A stretch of DNA of 64,000 nt from Adineta steineri. Lineage: Eukaryota; Rotifera; Eurotatoria; Adinetida; Adinetidae. The translations under genes were made by a program, and so were the position numbers. Below the pieces are notes generated by a model. That model was not told the DNA's origin, did no database searches, and saw only the letters and a program-made list of their open reading frames with translations. Below, one piece after another: positions 34,901 to 46,541 of this stretch. The stretch spans positions 356,907 to 420,906 of the forward strand of contig CAJNOI010000080.1 in assembly GCA_905250115.1 (NCBI GenBank). The letters are read 5' to 3'. The first letter of the stretch is position 1. Each line of letters opens with the position of its first letter.

Positions 34901-37670
34901 ATTTATTGTTAAACAAGTTTGCTGATGTATGTAAGTTCTATTTGGATTATATTCTAGATAAATTTAGAGGTAATACGGATGAAAATGTTTAATATATTAC
35001 AAAAGAGATAAAAATCTATTAGACAGTCTTTTGTCAGTTTTCAAGAATATTTTTTTGTTGAGGGTGAATTACCGAAATTAATGCTTCATTGCTAGTTTAT
35101 TACCTTATAAAAATGTTCCTTTTAAATTCGCTTTTTTCCTATTGTCTTTCATAATACTTTTTAAACTCTAAAAGTTTAGATATATTTAAATAATAATGGA
35201 TTTCATTACCGTGAATATTTTCTTGGTTATTACTCGAATTTCATATAGTTTCCAGAGATAATGAAAATAGAGAAACTTATAATCTGTGGGTTTAGTGATG
35301 ATAAATAAATTGAGTAGCAGCATCTTATACGCCTTTTTGTTTCTTCAAAATATAATCATTTATCCTCTATCCGTTGAACTTCTATATATTTTGCGTACAT
35401 AAAACAACTTAGCTTCTATAGACACAAAATCTTTTGAGTAATACGAAATTTTCTAGGTAAGTTATTTTACAAAGTGGACAATCATAAGGATTTGTCATTA
35501 TCTAATAAAACCCTTGGAAAATAAGTTCTAATGCATTAAATAGTAATTGCTCATTCAAAAAGCTGATGAGCAATTGTTATCCTCCAGCTGTAGCAGTACG
35601 TCATTTTAAGATAATTATAAAAAGATATATTTATACAATATGTCTAATAAGCTCTTGCAAATAAACAAAAAGATAAAGAAAAATCTAGGGCAAAAATTTA
35701 AAAAGATTAATGTGCCATTAAAAGATCTGCTTTTGACAGATGAAAACTAGTGCAAAGTATACATTTTGCCGAAAAGTGTTGACAACAGAAGATAGATATT
35801 TATAAAACTTTAATTCCGGTGGGGTCTCCTAATAGACTTTGAATTACAGTCGATAAAATTAATTTGAAGAAGAGAATAAATTTTTTCTTCTATTATTTTT
35901 AATGCATTTTGTTTTTTGATAATAACTCTATGAAGAAAGTAATTTGACATGGGAATAGTGATGTTGTGTAAAGTAATACAATTCTCGAGTTTAACGAAAT
36001 TATTGTAAATTAATCTGATGATTTTTAGTCAACACGACAAATTCAGCTATTGAACTAAATAGAAAAAATGTCAAGTATTTAAAAATAATTTTTTTCAAAT
36101 AAAAGATTCATGCGAACTTAATGACATATTTTAATATTTAATAGTACAATACTATATATGATTTATTCTGGTCTATTTCGTTTTTTGTCTTATATATGAG
36201 AGAAAATAGTCTCAAGAGTCAATCGAGGTAAGATGAGTTCAGAGAAGATGTACTTTACATGGAAACTCTTCTGCATCTTTCCTTTGCCAGTCGTCTAAGA
36301 TAAATCAAGTGAAAACGGCGTTTCTTTCTATTATACTATTAGAACCTTGAGATATTTTCATTTGTCGAGAGAGAAGAACGACAGAAGAAGAAAAAAATTT
36401 ATTGTTGCTTTCGATGAGAATATTTTATTCTATTAGTAGTTATTTCATAAACAAAACATTATTTGATAATTGGTTTTACGAGTACTCAACTTAGATGCTA
36501 AAGCTCAATTTTACATCAATAATGTCATCTTCAAGTATATTGCAGGTATATGTTAAAACTAAGTATTATAGACTAACAACAGAGATAATAGGATAAATAA
36601 TTGTTCATTGAATTTTTTCTTCATATAAAATATACGAAAAAACAATATAAGTAATTAATTTACGAATGTCAGTAAGTAAAAATTAATAAAATATTTTTTA
36701 ATGACGTTAACCCATAAAATCTTCTTATATGTTATGAGTCCTTTGAAGTCTACTATTTTTGTTGCGAGTTTCATAATCAAAATACTAATAAATTAGAGTA
36801 CTTTAGTTTTTTTATGAGCAACATTGCATAAATAATAAGATATATTTAGGGTTTCATTTACATTTTTGTACTCGTCGAATAGAAATAGATTAGTTTTATT
36901 GCAACAATCACACAATAATTGTTTTGTATTACTAACTAATAATAATATATTTCTTTAGTTTGCAAGATGTAACGAACTTTTTTAGTTCGAAATTACGATG
37001 ATTCTTTCTTCTTTTTATTATAGACATCATGTTAATCACGTGCGATTAGTAGAAGAATACGTAATTCATTAATACAAAGAGTAAATAATATCATTAGTAG
37101 AAGTGATGTTGAATAAAAACGGCGAAACTATAGGCGTGTCAATGCTTGCATTTTCTCATTTTATGCCTTTGTAATTGATAAAATAAAAGTAGATATGTCA
37201 TAAAAAATTACAAAGACAAGAAGGTTCATTAATTGTTCTTTATTTTGAAGAAGGAAAGCTACAGTATATATTATTTATACTTAATAATAGATAATTTTTG
37301 TTTTCTTTATAATTATCTTCTATTTTACCGTTTTTCGAAAATAACTTTGACAAAAAATATTATATAAAATGAATACTGTCACGCATTTATGACCGACAAG
37401 TATTTACTACGAGCAATACGTAATACCGGACCTTGTTAGGAGTTAATCATACACATATCGACAATAATATGGTTTGCTTCACTCACTTCATTTCCCATTT
37501 CACATGAATTAATCTTTTTTATCTACTTTCTTTTTCTTTTTTTTTCTATGGTAGCAAACGGAAAATTGGCATTCAAAAACAGATAAGTCTACGCAACTTT
37601 ATGGGGTAAGATACATTAAAAAAGAGTTTTTTTTTCTTACACATTAACCATATTCATTTTATCTATACAG
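31954..37670. other. 5.7-kb region without a recognisable gene
   Basis: This AT-rich stretch holds only scattered short open frames (for example 34131-34454 and 34810-34992) that show no known motif. Sequence complexity rises somewhat between 34.0 and 36.3 kb, which could be an old mobile element, but no protein signature could be read. One clear hairpin is at 35545-35575. The last part must hold the promoter or 5' UTR of the receptor gene at 37671. Confidence 0.4.
35545..35575. repeat. Perfect 10-bp inverted repeat (hairpin)
   Basis: AATTGCTCAT at 35545-35554 and ATGAGCAATT at 35566-35575 are exact reverse complements separated by 11 bases. It is an isolated stem-loop with no adjoining gene, so its role is unknown. 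It may be chance. Confidence 0.5.
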
Positions 37671-38768
37671 ATGAATCGTTTTCTATGTGAACCAAATAAT
37701 CTGAAACTGAATTCAACAGCAGCATATTATTTTTCTCAAACATTATCTAATATTTCCATCCATACGTTACCTATATTAGCATTAGCTGGTAATTTATTAA
37801 TTATAATTGTTATATTAACAAATTCTCAATTAAATCGATCATCATTTTCTGTTTATATTAAAACAATGGCTGTATCAGATACACTTGTACTTGTACTTAA
37901 ATTAATATCATTTGAAAATAAAACATCACAAAAATTTTATTCGTCATCAATGTGTACAATTCTAGTATTTCTTAGTGAAGCAAGTGTTCTTTTATCAGTT
38001 TGGACAATTGTATTAATAACAATTGAACGTACATTGGTTGTTTTATTTCCAATACATATTAAAAAATTTGTTTCAGTATATCATGCTCGAATATTAATTA
38101 CTTTAATAACAATAATTAGTTTTTTATTTTCAACACGTGTCTTATTTATACCAATTGATATATCAGCAGTTCAAAAATGTCAACCTATGCCAGAGTGGCA
38201 AAACTATCGACAACTTAATGTAACAATAACTGAATTTACTTATTGTTATATTCCATTATCAATTGTTATTATTGGTAATTTTATAACATTATGTGCTGTT
38301 AAACGTGCAGCATCACAACGACGTCAAATTTTAACAAATAATACATACAGTAATAAATGTCAAATGGATTCAAATGAAAATCAATTAATGCTTATGTTAT
38401 TAGTTGTAACATTAATGTTTATGGTTTATTTTTTGCCATTTACAATAGCCAATGCATTGTCAAGATGGGGTTTACCATTTGGTATGTGTTTTACACAACG
38501 ATCTTTTGAAATTTATTTAATTATACGCACATGTTGTGATTTATTAAAAGATTTAAATTTTTGTACAAATTTTATTATTTATTGTATAAGTGGACGACGA
38601 TTTCGTTTAGCACTTTTTTCACTTATTCATCGTAAACGAAAGCCAGTATTTTCCAGTTCAAATTATCTAGAAAGTACAAAGCTACGTAGTGAACGTTTAG
38701 GACGAAGTAATACACAAAAAATATATCATTTTGCGGCAAAACAAACATATGAAGAATCACAATTTTAA
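37671..38768 (+). CDS. Rhodopsin-class G-protein-coupled receptor
   Basis: A single coding exon of 365 aa with seven hydrophobic segments. Class-A landmarks are Asn41 in LALAGNLLI (TM1), Asp70 in MAVSDTL (TM2), Cys95 before TM3, ERT at 119-121 in the DRY position, and Cys in the second extracellular loop. NFCTNFIIY replaces NPxxY in TM7, followed by a basic helix 8 (SGRRFRLALF). The N terminus carries Asn glycosylation sites and no cleavable signal peptide. The pattern suits peptide receptors expanded in rotifers and other small invertebrates, but the ligand is unknown. The ATG follows directly on CTATACAG, a good splice acceptor, so a 5'-UTR intron or a trans-spliced leader is likely; an upstream coding exon cannot be excluded. 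Confidence 0.9.
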   Translation: MNRFLCEPNNLKLNSTAAYYFSQTLSNISIHTLPILALAGNLLIIIVILTNSQLNRSSFSVYIKTMAVSDTLVLVLKLISFENKTSQKFYSSSMCTILVFLSEASVLLSVWTIVLITIERTLVVLFPIHIKKFVSVYHARILITLITIISFLFSTRVLFIPIDISAVQKCQPMPEWQNYRQLNVTITEFTYCYIPLSIVIIGNFITLCAVKRAASQRRQILTNNTYSNKCQMDSNENQLMLMLLVVTLMFMVYFLPFTIANALSRWGLPFGMCFTQRSFEIYLIIRTCCDLLKDLNFCTNFIIYCISGRRFRLALFSLIHRKRKPVFSSSNYLESTKLRSERLGRSNTQKIYHFAAKQTYEESQF

Positions 38769-40303
38769 GTTTTTTTTTTCAAATTATGAAAAATTCTTTT
38801 TATTGTATAATGTTGTTTCGTTTGTATATGTTAATAAAATTCAAATACAAACTATTAAAAATTTAATTATTATTTGACAGTCATGCAATTATCTTGAGAA
38901 CATTGTGATGAAGTCAAAAACTAGGCATGAAAAGAATGCGATTGTCAGTTGTTTATAAGAACAGTAGTCACTATAGGCCGAGTGTCATTAAAAAAATATG
39001 TAAGCTGCACGCTATGAGTATTCTTTCAAAGATGATAGAGTGCTCTACGTTTAAGAATTTTTAATAAGATAAAAGAGAGCATCAATTATTATCCATGAAT
39101 ATCAAAAAAGCTCTACATGAAAAATATGTCATATACAATCTTTGTAGAATTATATAAAAGAAAGGTTATGATGAATATCTTTTTGAGAAACTGTATATTA
39201 ATTCGATGGGTACATTCAATTTTGTTATTAGAATGTATAGTGCATATTTTAAAGTAATTCAAGTACTGTTTATATATAACTTTGTAATTGAAGTTTTTAG
39301 ACAATATGAAGATAATAGAGGAAATATGAATCTTGATGGAATTTTATTTCGATCTAATATAATATTTCCGGTTTTATAGGATGTCGATTATTTTATAAAC
39401 AATAAAACTGGAAAATATTCATCCTTGTCTGACAGAATAAATCTATTCACAGATCTTTGAGGCATTTTTTTTGACCTTTAATCATTTTCCTTAAGTGTAT
39501 AACCCCTTGATATCTTATATGCGAGAACTTTTCAAATATTTATATATATTCAGATGAAAAGATATTGTTTTAAGATAGAATAAGATACTGATAGTTATAT
39601 TTTCTTTTTTTCATTATTTGAAAATTAGTCGTTGACATGAAGGAGATTTTCTTTGAAGATTTTTGATAAAAATTGGGTTTAATGAGTCTTATTTAGAAAA
39701 TAGGATATATTTAACCTTGTTTTTCATCAAATATACTTATTATTTACGGAATATGATATAAAAATATCCGTTTTAGACTTGCATATATTATTTAAAAAGT
39801 TGAATAAAAAATATCAAGAAAGGATTGTCTGACTTTGAACATTAATATTAATTATAAAATAGAAAAATGAATGTGTATTTATGATGTACGAAATAGAAAG
39901 ATTTATTCTTGAATTTCATGACCTTAAACTGCATTAATGATATAATAGTAATCTGAAAATCTGAAAAATTATTGTACAAAAATCTCTTATAAATTCGTAT
40001 TTTTATTTTTTTTTTTGTATTTAAATAGTGAAAAAGTATTTTCATTAGTTTGTTTTAAATATATTAAAATACTAAGATATTGTTGTTTTTGTTCTTCAGT
40101 TAAGACGATTTACGCACGTTGCTTTTTTCTAGTCTGATAATGAATAGATAACATATTACATACAATGTATCTATGTGCTTGTTCTTCATTTTTTATGATT
40201 CGTGTTAGTTTGTAGATATATCTGTCAAAAGATAACATAAGAGATTGTTTTGTTCTTATATTGAAAAATTAACCACATTTATATTATATCGATAATTACG
40301 CAC
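38769..40303. other. Intergenic, no gene seen
   Basis: AT-rich sequence with only short, low-complexity open frames on the minus strand. AATAAA-type signals soon after 38768 fit the receptor's 3' end. Confidence 0.5.
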
Positions 40304-41887
40304 ATGGATGTAAGTCAAATAACTAGAAATTTTCTTTTTTGTTCATATATTTTTTTAGACTGGAGAAGCATCAGGATTTGGTGGTGGTCTTCGAGGAGTA
40401 AATGAAGCAGCTATTGAAGAAAGTGGTTTACTTGGAACAGTAATAAAATTGATTTTTATTTGTATATATATATATATATTAGTTCATCTTATTTTAGCGT
40501 CGCGGTTGTATAAATATCAATCGATATGAAATTATTTTTCTCTGTGTTGGTATATTAGCCGCAATTACTACAGATAGTTTAACAATCGTTCGACTTGTTG
40601 AAATTATAAATGATACAAGAAATGCTGATTTTGCCTATGCTATACTTCTTCTTGTTAATTCAGGTATTAATTTAAGAAAAAGAAAAGATATGCATAAATA
40701 CATTACAAAGTTTATTTTTCTAGTATTTCTTCTATTATTTCTTATTACTGGCATTTTGTATCAACGTATTACTGATATTGTAGTTTTTTTTATTACTGCT
40801 GTTATGCTTACTATATATGTTATTGTACATTTTATTGCTCGAATGAAAACAATTGATAGGCATGATACATATGCAAAAATTCTTCTAGTAAGTATCATGA
40901 TATTTTACTAGTTTATTAATCGTTGTATTTATGTTTTAAAGACTCGACTTATTATTACAATTATTTTTAATATATGTTTTGTTCCATTGGCAATATTAGT
41001 TATTCAAGATTATCGTCGAGATGAATTTTCTAAACGGTTTGTTAATTATTAAGCATAGAAAATATGAAAATTTTTTTTGAATATTTCATAGACTTTTTGG
41101 TGCTTTTCCTGCTGAACGTCGTCCACTTAAAATCTATAATATATTTGATTGTTTAATACGTATTAATACAATGCTTTCTGTATGTTTTTTTCTTGATAAA
41201 TTTACAGTTTGAATTATTTAAATCTTTTAAGATTTCAATATTTATTCTAAATCTATACAATTTCAATTCGTTTGAATGGCTTGATAGAATTTTCCTTGCT
41301 ATTGGTATTCCTTTAACATTTTTATGGTTAGCTATTGGTTCTGCTATGGTAAGATATATACCCAATTTTCTTTTTGAAAAAACGTATGATTAAAGTTTTG
41401 TTTTTCTCTCGATATTTAGGTTCGTCTTGAAAATCATATATTAGTTGGCATTTTCTATCTGATTTCATTATTTCAACCTGGATTTCTATGTTATTGTATA
41501 TATAATGTAAGTTTGTCTTTTTATCTTTATTAATAGAAATAAAAATTCTTTAAAAATAATTACAAATAGGCTGTTATTAATACATCAACATATGTGACAT
41601 CAGCAACAATTATAACAACAACTTTTACTGTTCCAACAACAATGACAACTAATAGTTCAGTAATTCCAACGACACTATTTACTAGTTCAATGTTTCCAAT
41701 GAATACAACAGCAATACCGAAAAATCTTGTATCTGTACCTGATGCACTTTATGTGTGTATAGGAACAAATTTTCTTTCTCATATATTATCATTAATTTTT
41801 GCATTTCTTTGTATTCATAATTTTGGTAAAGGTCTTAAGGAGAGAGTATTTAATAATCGAATTGACAAATGGTTTCAAAGACATTGA
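40304..41887 (+). CDS. Multipass membrane protein with Thr/Ser-rich extracellular loop
   Basis: Nine exons: 40304-40309, 40359-40439, 40498-40663, 40724-40887, 40942-41036, 41092-41179, 41208-41348, 41420-41506 and 41570-41887; 1146 nt, 381 aa. The phases agree at every junction, including a tiny first exon coding only Met-Asp. Introns are as short as 28 bp (41180-41207), unusually small, so that junction deserves a cDNA check. After a cytoplasmic-like Gly-rich start (TGEASGFGGG), about seven to eight hydrophobic segments follow (for example IIFLCVGILAAITT, VFLLLFLITGILY, IIFNICFVPLAIL, IFLAIGIPLTFLWLAIG, LVGIFYLISLF). Between the last two there is a loop of about 45 residues made largely of Thr, Ser and Pro, likely O-glycosylated. 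I do not recognise the family. Confidence 0.75.
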
Positions 41888-44423
41888 TTTAATGCAAAAA
41901 AATAATAAAACAGCAATTTACGATAGAGACTCGAATATTTTGCTCAATTACATTTTTTTTATTTTATATCGTAATTTAAATATATCTGTGATAATATTCA
42001 TATATAGTTTTTTTTAAATAAGATATTATAGACGAAATATTTTTATTTTCAGTTAATGGTATATATATTATATATCCGAAAATATATCAAATCATGTAGA
42101 TAATTAGCGAAGAATAAATTCATTATCTTCATGTAGTTCTACTTGTTTCAATATGATAGACATTCATAAATACATACTTTGTAAACAATCTGACAAATTC
42201 CATTCTTCTTATATAATAATAATTCATGATCTTTCCTCATATGATGAATTTTAATGATGTCTAAAAGAAATTCCTAAAAAAAGATACTAGTTTGATATTT
42301 ATTATTCTATCTTGAGTCTCATTGTATATCAATATATCACTAGTAAAGACAGAATTATGCATATAACTATACAAACATAATTGTATATTATTTTATTCTA
42401 ATATATATAGTTAATAGAAAAATTATGGGCAACTATATATATACAAACATAAATATATGTCGAATGTTAACCTATTAAATAAAGTGTTATCAATTATGAT
42501 TATATAAATTAAATATTGATGCCATTATTATATGACTACTAAAAGAATTCAATATTACGTTCTTATAACGTTATCAAAAAATCAATAAATAATATAACAA
42601 AAAATGTGAATAAAGTATTCAAATATCTCTTATATCGTTAAGATGTATATATATATACACACATATAAAAATTTGTCAAGTCTATTGAGATATATAATCA
42701 TGTCTGGAACATAAAAAAAAATATGTTGAATGAGTGAGATAATAGATTTTATATTGATGATGAAATATATAAATCAATGATTGCAATCGTCAAGGCATTG
42801 ATAAAAAGAAAGAGTAACCAGTTGCTTCTAATCGATTCAATTAATTCGATCGTGTTTTAATGATAGCTTTGAAGAATCATACATTATATGATGTAATAAA
42901 CATGTGGCGTTCATTCAATTATGAATGATCTTGATAAATATGATATGATTTTAAAGTTTACTGAATAATATAAAAAGATTTTCTAAGATGATCATCAATT
43001 TTCAATTAGAATTTATTGATCGAATAGATTTTTTTATAAAGTTTTATCTTTCGTGTACATAATATCTATATCTTTATCAGATATCGTGCTAATTATACTA
43101 ATTGTACCGTGTCTTCGATTATTTTTATTAGCACATTTTGAACTACAAAGTCAGTTTCTTTTTCTTATGCTTATATATATGCATATATATATGTGTGAAC
43201 AAATGAACTTGCCTACGTCGCGCCCGTTACTACGTACGAATAGTCTATTTTTCTTTCTTTTTTCCTCTCTTCTTCTGTAAAAATAAATCAGATGATGGAG
43301 CTGGTGAACGATCGTGACTCTCTTGAATATATATATGTATATAATCAGAACTATTACATAAAATCAAAAGAGAAATAGGTTCATAGCAGGTGTAACATAC
43401 AGACAGAAAAGAGTGTCTTCGCTTTCGGCTTTTTCTAGAAATAATTACGCAATAAATGTTATTGTGTATTGATATCATTAGGATAGAAATGATGCTTAAC
43501 AAACAATGAAGATTAATGATCGAACATCTACAATAAATAACAATTAACCGGAACAGGTATGAAAGAATTTTATTGAATAGAATAAAAGAGAACTGCTAAT
43601 ATTAATAAATATCTAAACATAAAATAATAAATATTCAGTTCCGTTCAATGACAATTATTATTTATTTTATTATGAATAAAATATTGATTAACATCTGTTT
43701 TAAAACTGTGTCAATATTTCATCTTATCTTTTATCAGATTTATTTTCTTCTATTTAAAGTTAAGTAGACATGCAATTGATTTTTATTTATTATTATTAAG
43801 AATTAAAATATCTCTATTTCAAGGTTCGCTTTTTTCTTTTATTGGACAAGTCAAATTCAATTTTGAAGTAGGTAATATAAATTTCTCTTAGCATTATAAT
43901 AAAGATCAAATAAAAAAAGTAATTCAGACTCTCTTGATCATATTGATTCGTCTTCGTTTTATATATGTTGAAATAACCTTGTCGCTTTGTTTTTTTCTTT
44001 TTTCTTTTTTACTAAAAAGGTCAAGTCTTTAATATCTTTTTCGACTGATAGTCATGTACAGTTTGTCTTTGTTTATTTTATGATTGTACTTGACCAATCT
44101 TTCTATTTGATCATTTTCTTCTGTTTCGTATATGACATAGTGACCGTAGTAACGACAGTAAGAAGCGTATTTTGTTATTAACTGCCACATCTCAATATAT
44201 TCAAATTTCTTTCTTTTCTTCTTTATGTATTTATCGTTCTCAATTTCATTTTTTTTTCTCTCTTTCTCGATACGAAACGCCGCCTACTACTCCCGAACGA
44301 AGTCAAGTGTTCGATGCAGTGCCAATTCGATCATTTGTATGCCTTAAACTAAGACAATAGTGATATGTTGATAGTTAAAGAACACGAACAAAAAAAAGAA
44401 AGAACAACGACAAAGTGCTCCAG

Positions 44424-44443
44424 TAATGGTGGTCACCATTACA
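44424..44443. promoter_or_regulatory. 20-bp near-perfect palindrome
   Basis: GTAATGGTG and CACCATTAC flank a central GT, giving 9-bp perfect arms. The same CAGTAATGGTGGT word recurs at about 53857, upstream of the globin gene, again inside a palindrome (GGTGGTGCACCACC). The recurrence suggests a binding site, but two copies in 64 kb could be chance. Confidence 0.3.
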
Positions 44444-46099
44444 AATCAAACTAGAGAAATACGAACGTCATCTGAACGTGTATAGTCATTATTTGTAATA
44501 TTGTGTGTGCTGATCTCATATATATGCATGTGCTTGACAAATGCACACATGTGTATATATATATTCCATAAATATAAGTTGAAAGAAAAAGAATATAAAC
44601 TAGACACGAGATGATTAAACAGTAAGCTCGGTCGAACAAAGACGAAGGTCAGTCAGCTAGATTAGTTCTTTTTTCTTTGTATAAAAACTATTTCAAGTGA
44701 TGTTTTATTAGTTTAATGTAGTATAAAAAAATATAATAGGTGTTGACTGTCACCTATAAAACAGCAAACAATGATTATTATCAATAATGTCCTGAAAATA
44801 GATCGTTGAAAATATATATAGATCATTAATGATTAACAATTTATTCTCCGACAAAAACAAAACGGATCGGTGATTTTTTGTTTTTTTCACAGTTCATATT
44901 AATAAGTTATGCATGAATAACAAATATGTATGTTTATATTTCTATATATGTATTATAATCTGTCAAATCAATGAAAACGATTCCGGAGACTATTGATAAT
45001 TATAACTAAGATAGATCAAACTAGACAAGATCATTGACCTTCTCTATCTACTACTACCATTACCACCTCTTTTTTATTCATGAATCGCCTGCTTGTCATT
45101 TGTAATAGCAACTAATCACATTCACTTGTGATGTTTCGGATGTGAGTGATATAGAGACACTAATCATTCATTTATACAAAGAATTGAGGTTAGATAAACA
45201 ATAGACCTTCAAACAATCGAATGAAGCACGATCTAATGTAGTCTTTATATATATCATATACTTTTCTTCTCTTTTCAATCAAACTTGACAGTATGAAGAA
45301 GCAAGTAAAAGTGTCGAACATGTAAATACGAGAAAAAAAAAGAATCAAGTAAAGTTCGTCAGTTTACTTTCATTACTGTTTTTTTTTCGTTTGTTGTGTT
45401 TTTCAGTCTAGAGATGAAGTATGTATTAAAAAATGATCGTTGATTTGTTTTAATTTATTTTTTATATACAATAAACAAACTAGCAAGTGAGAGAATAGAC
45501 GAACGAGAAGAGAAGAAAAAAAAAGAAACTCAACTTTCATTAGAATAAAACATAAAAAGAAGAGAATAGTATGGCATTACTATAATTAGTATGTTTCTTG
45601 TTTCTTTCATATTTTTCATATGTATAAATTCCATATTTCTATTTTTTTTTCTTCTTTATATTGTCTGTTCAATTTGATCAAACAGAGTAATGGTATTAAC
45701 AAGTGATCAGTGAATGTCTGGTCGACCTTTTTTACCATCTAATATTATTGTGCCATTCGTTGCACGTTTCTTTCTCTCGCTCCCTTTCTATTCTTTTATT
45801 CATAATTACCACATCACGCACAATGAGTGAAACCTGATGGTGGTAACTGTTGATCGGCCAGTCAGACGTATGTATATATACTTGGTGCGAGGAGTGTTCT
45901 ATTTTTCAACCGTCTACAATGCAACTAGAAAAGTGTTATCGTTACTGCTAACATAGACGATATATGTATTGCCAGAGGGCTTCACATAGTGACGCGATGT
46001 CAAAGTAGATGAATGATAGAGCGATGGTATATGTAGACCTCCTTCACTATGCTTTCTATACACATGTCATTTTTGTTTTTGATATCATCTATATACAAA

Positions 46100-46100
<1 letters not shown>

Positions 46101-46146
<46 letters not shown>
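46101..46146. repeat. (GA)n microsatellite
   Basis: About 46 bases of nearly pure GA dinucleotide, with one AAA interruption near its start. It lies some 400 bp before the FAM124 coding start. Confidence 0.9.
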
Positions 46147-46149
<3 letters not shown>

Positions 46150-46541
46150 TAATTGTTCAGATATTTGTTCTATTCTTTTTGTCTACTATCATAAGCAATA
46201 AGAGATAATTTGAACAATGAAAGACATGTTTGTATTTATTATCGGAAAGGTGAGAAAGCCTTTGTAAGTTGAACAGAGTGTCTGTCAAATTTTGACAGTT
46301 CTAAAATACTGTTTACCATATATTTTTTGTGATCTTTATTGTTAGAAGAAGTTAGCGTGTTGTTTTTCCACACTCATTATCGCACCTGATAAAAAAAAGA
46401 AGAAGGCTGTATAATGAGAGACTATGCACATGTGATCAAGTAGTATGAAAAGAAATTTTTGAATTTACTTGTTGACTAATCAAAAGATTGAACTTTACAA
46501 TGTAAAAGTTAAGACATAGTATAGTCAATTTATTTTTCTAG

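Larger units (their letters stand above)
41888..46541. other. 4.6-kb intergenic region upstream of the FAM124 gene
   Basis: No protein gene was recognised. From about 43.0 kb on, the base composition is more mixed than in other gaps, with pyrimidine-rich tracts (43980-44300), a 20-bp near-palindrome at 44424-44443 and a GA microsatellite at 46101-46146. A donor-like AAAG|GTGAGA at about 46247 could pair with the acceptor at 46540-46541 to make a 5'-UTR intron of the FAM124 gene. This looks like an extended control region (inference). Confidence 0.4.
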
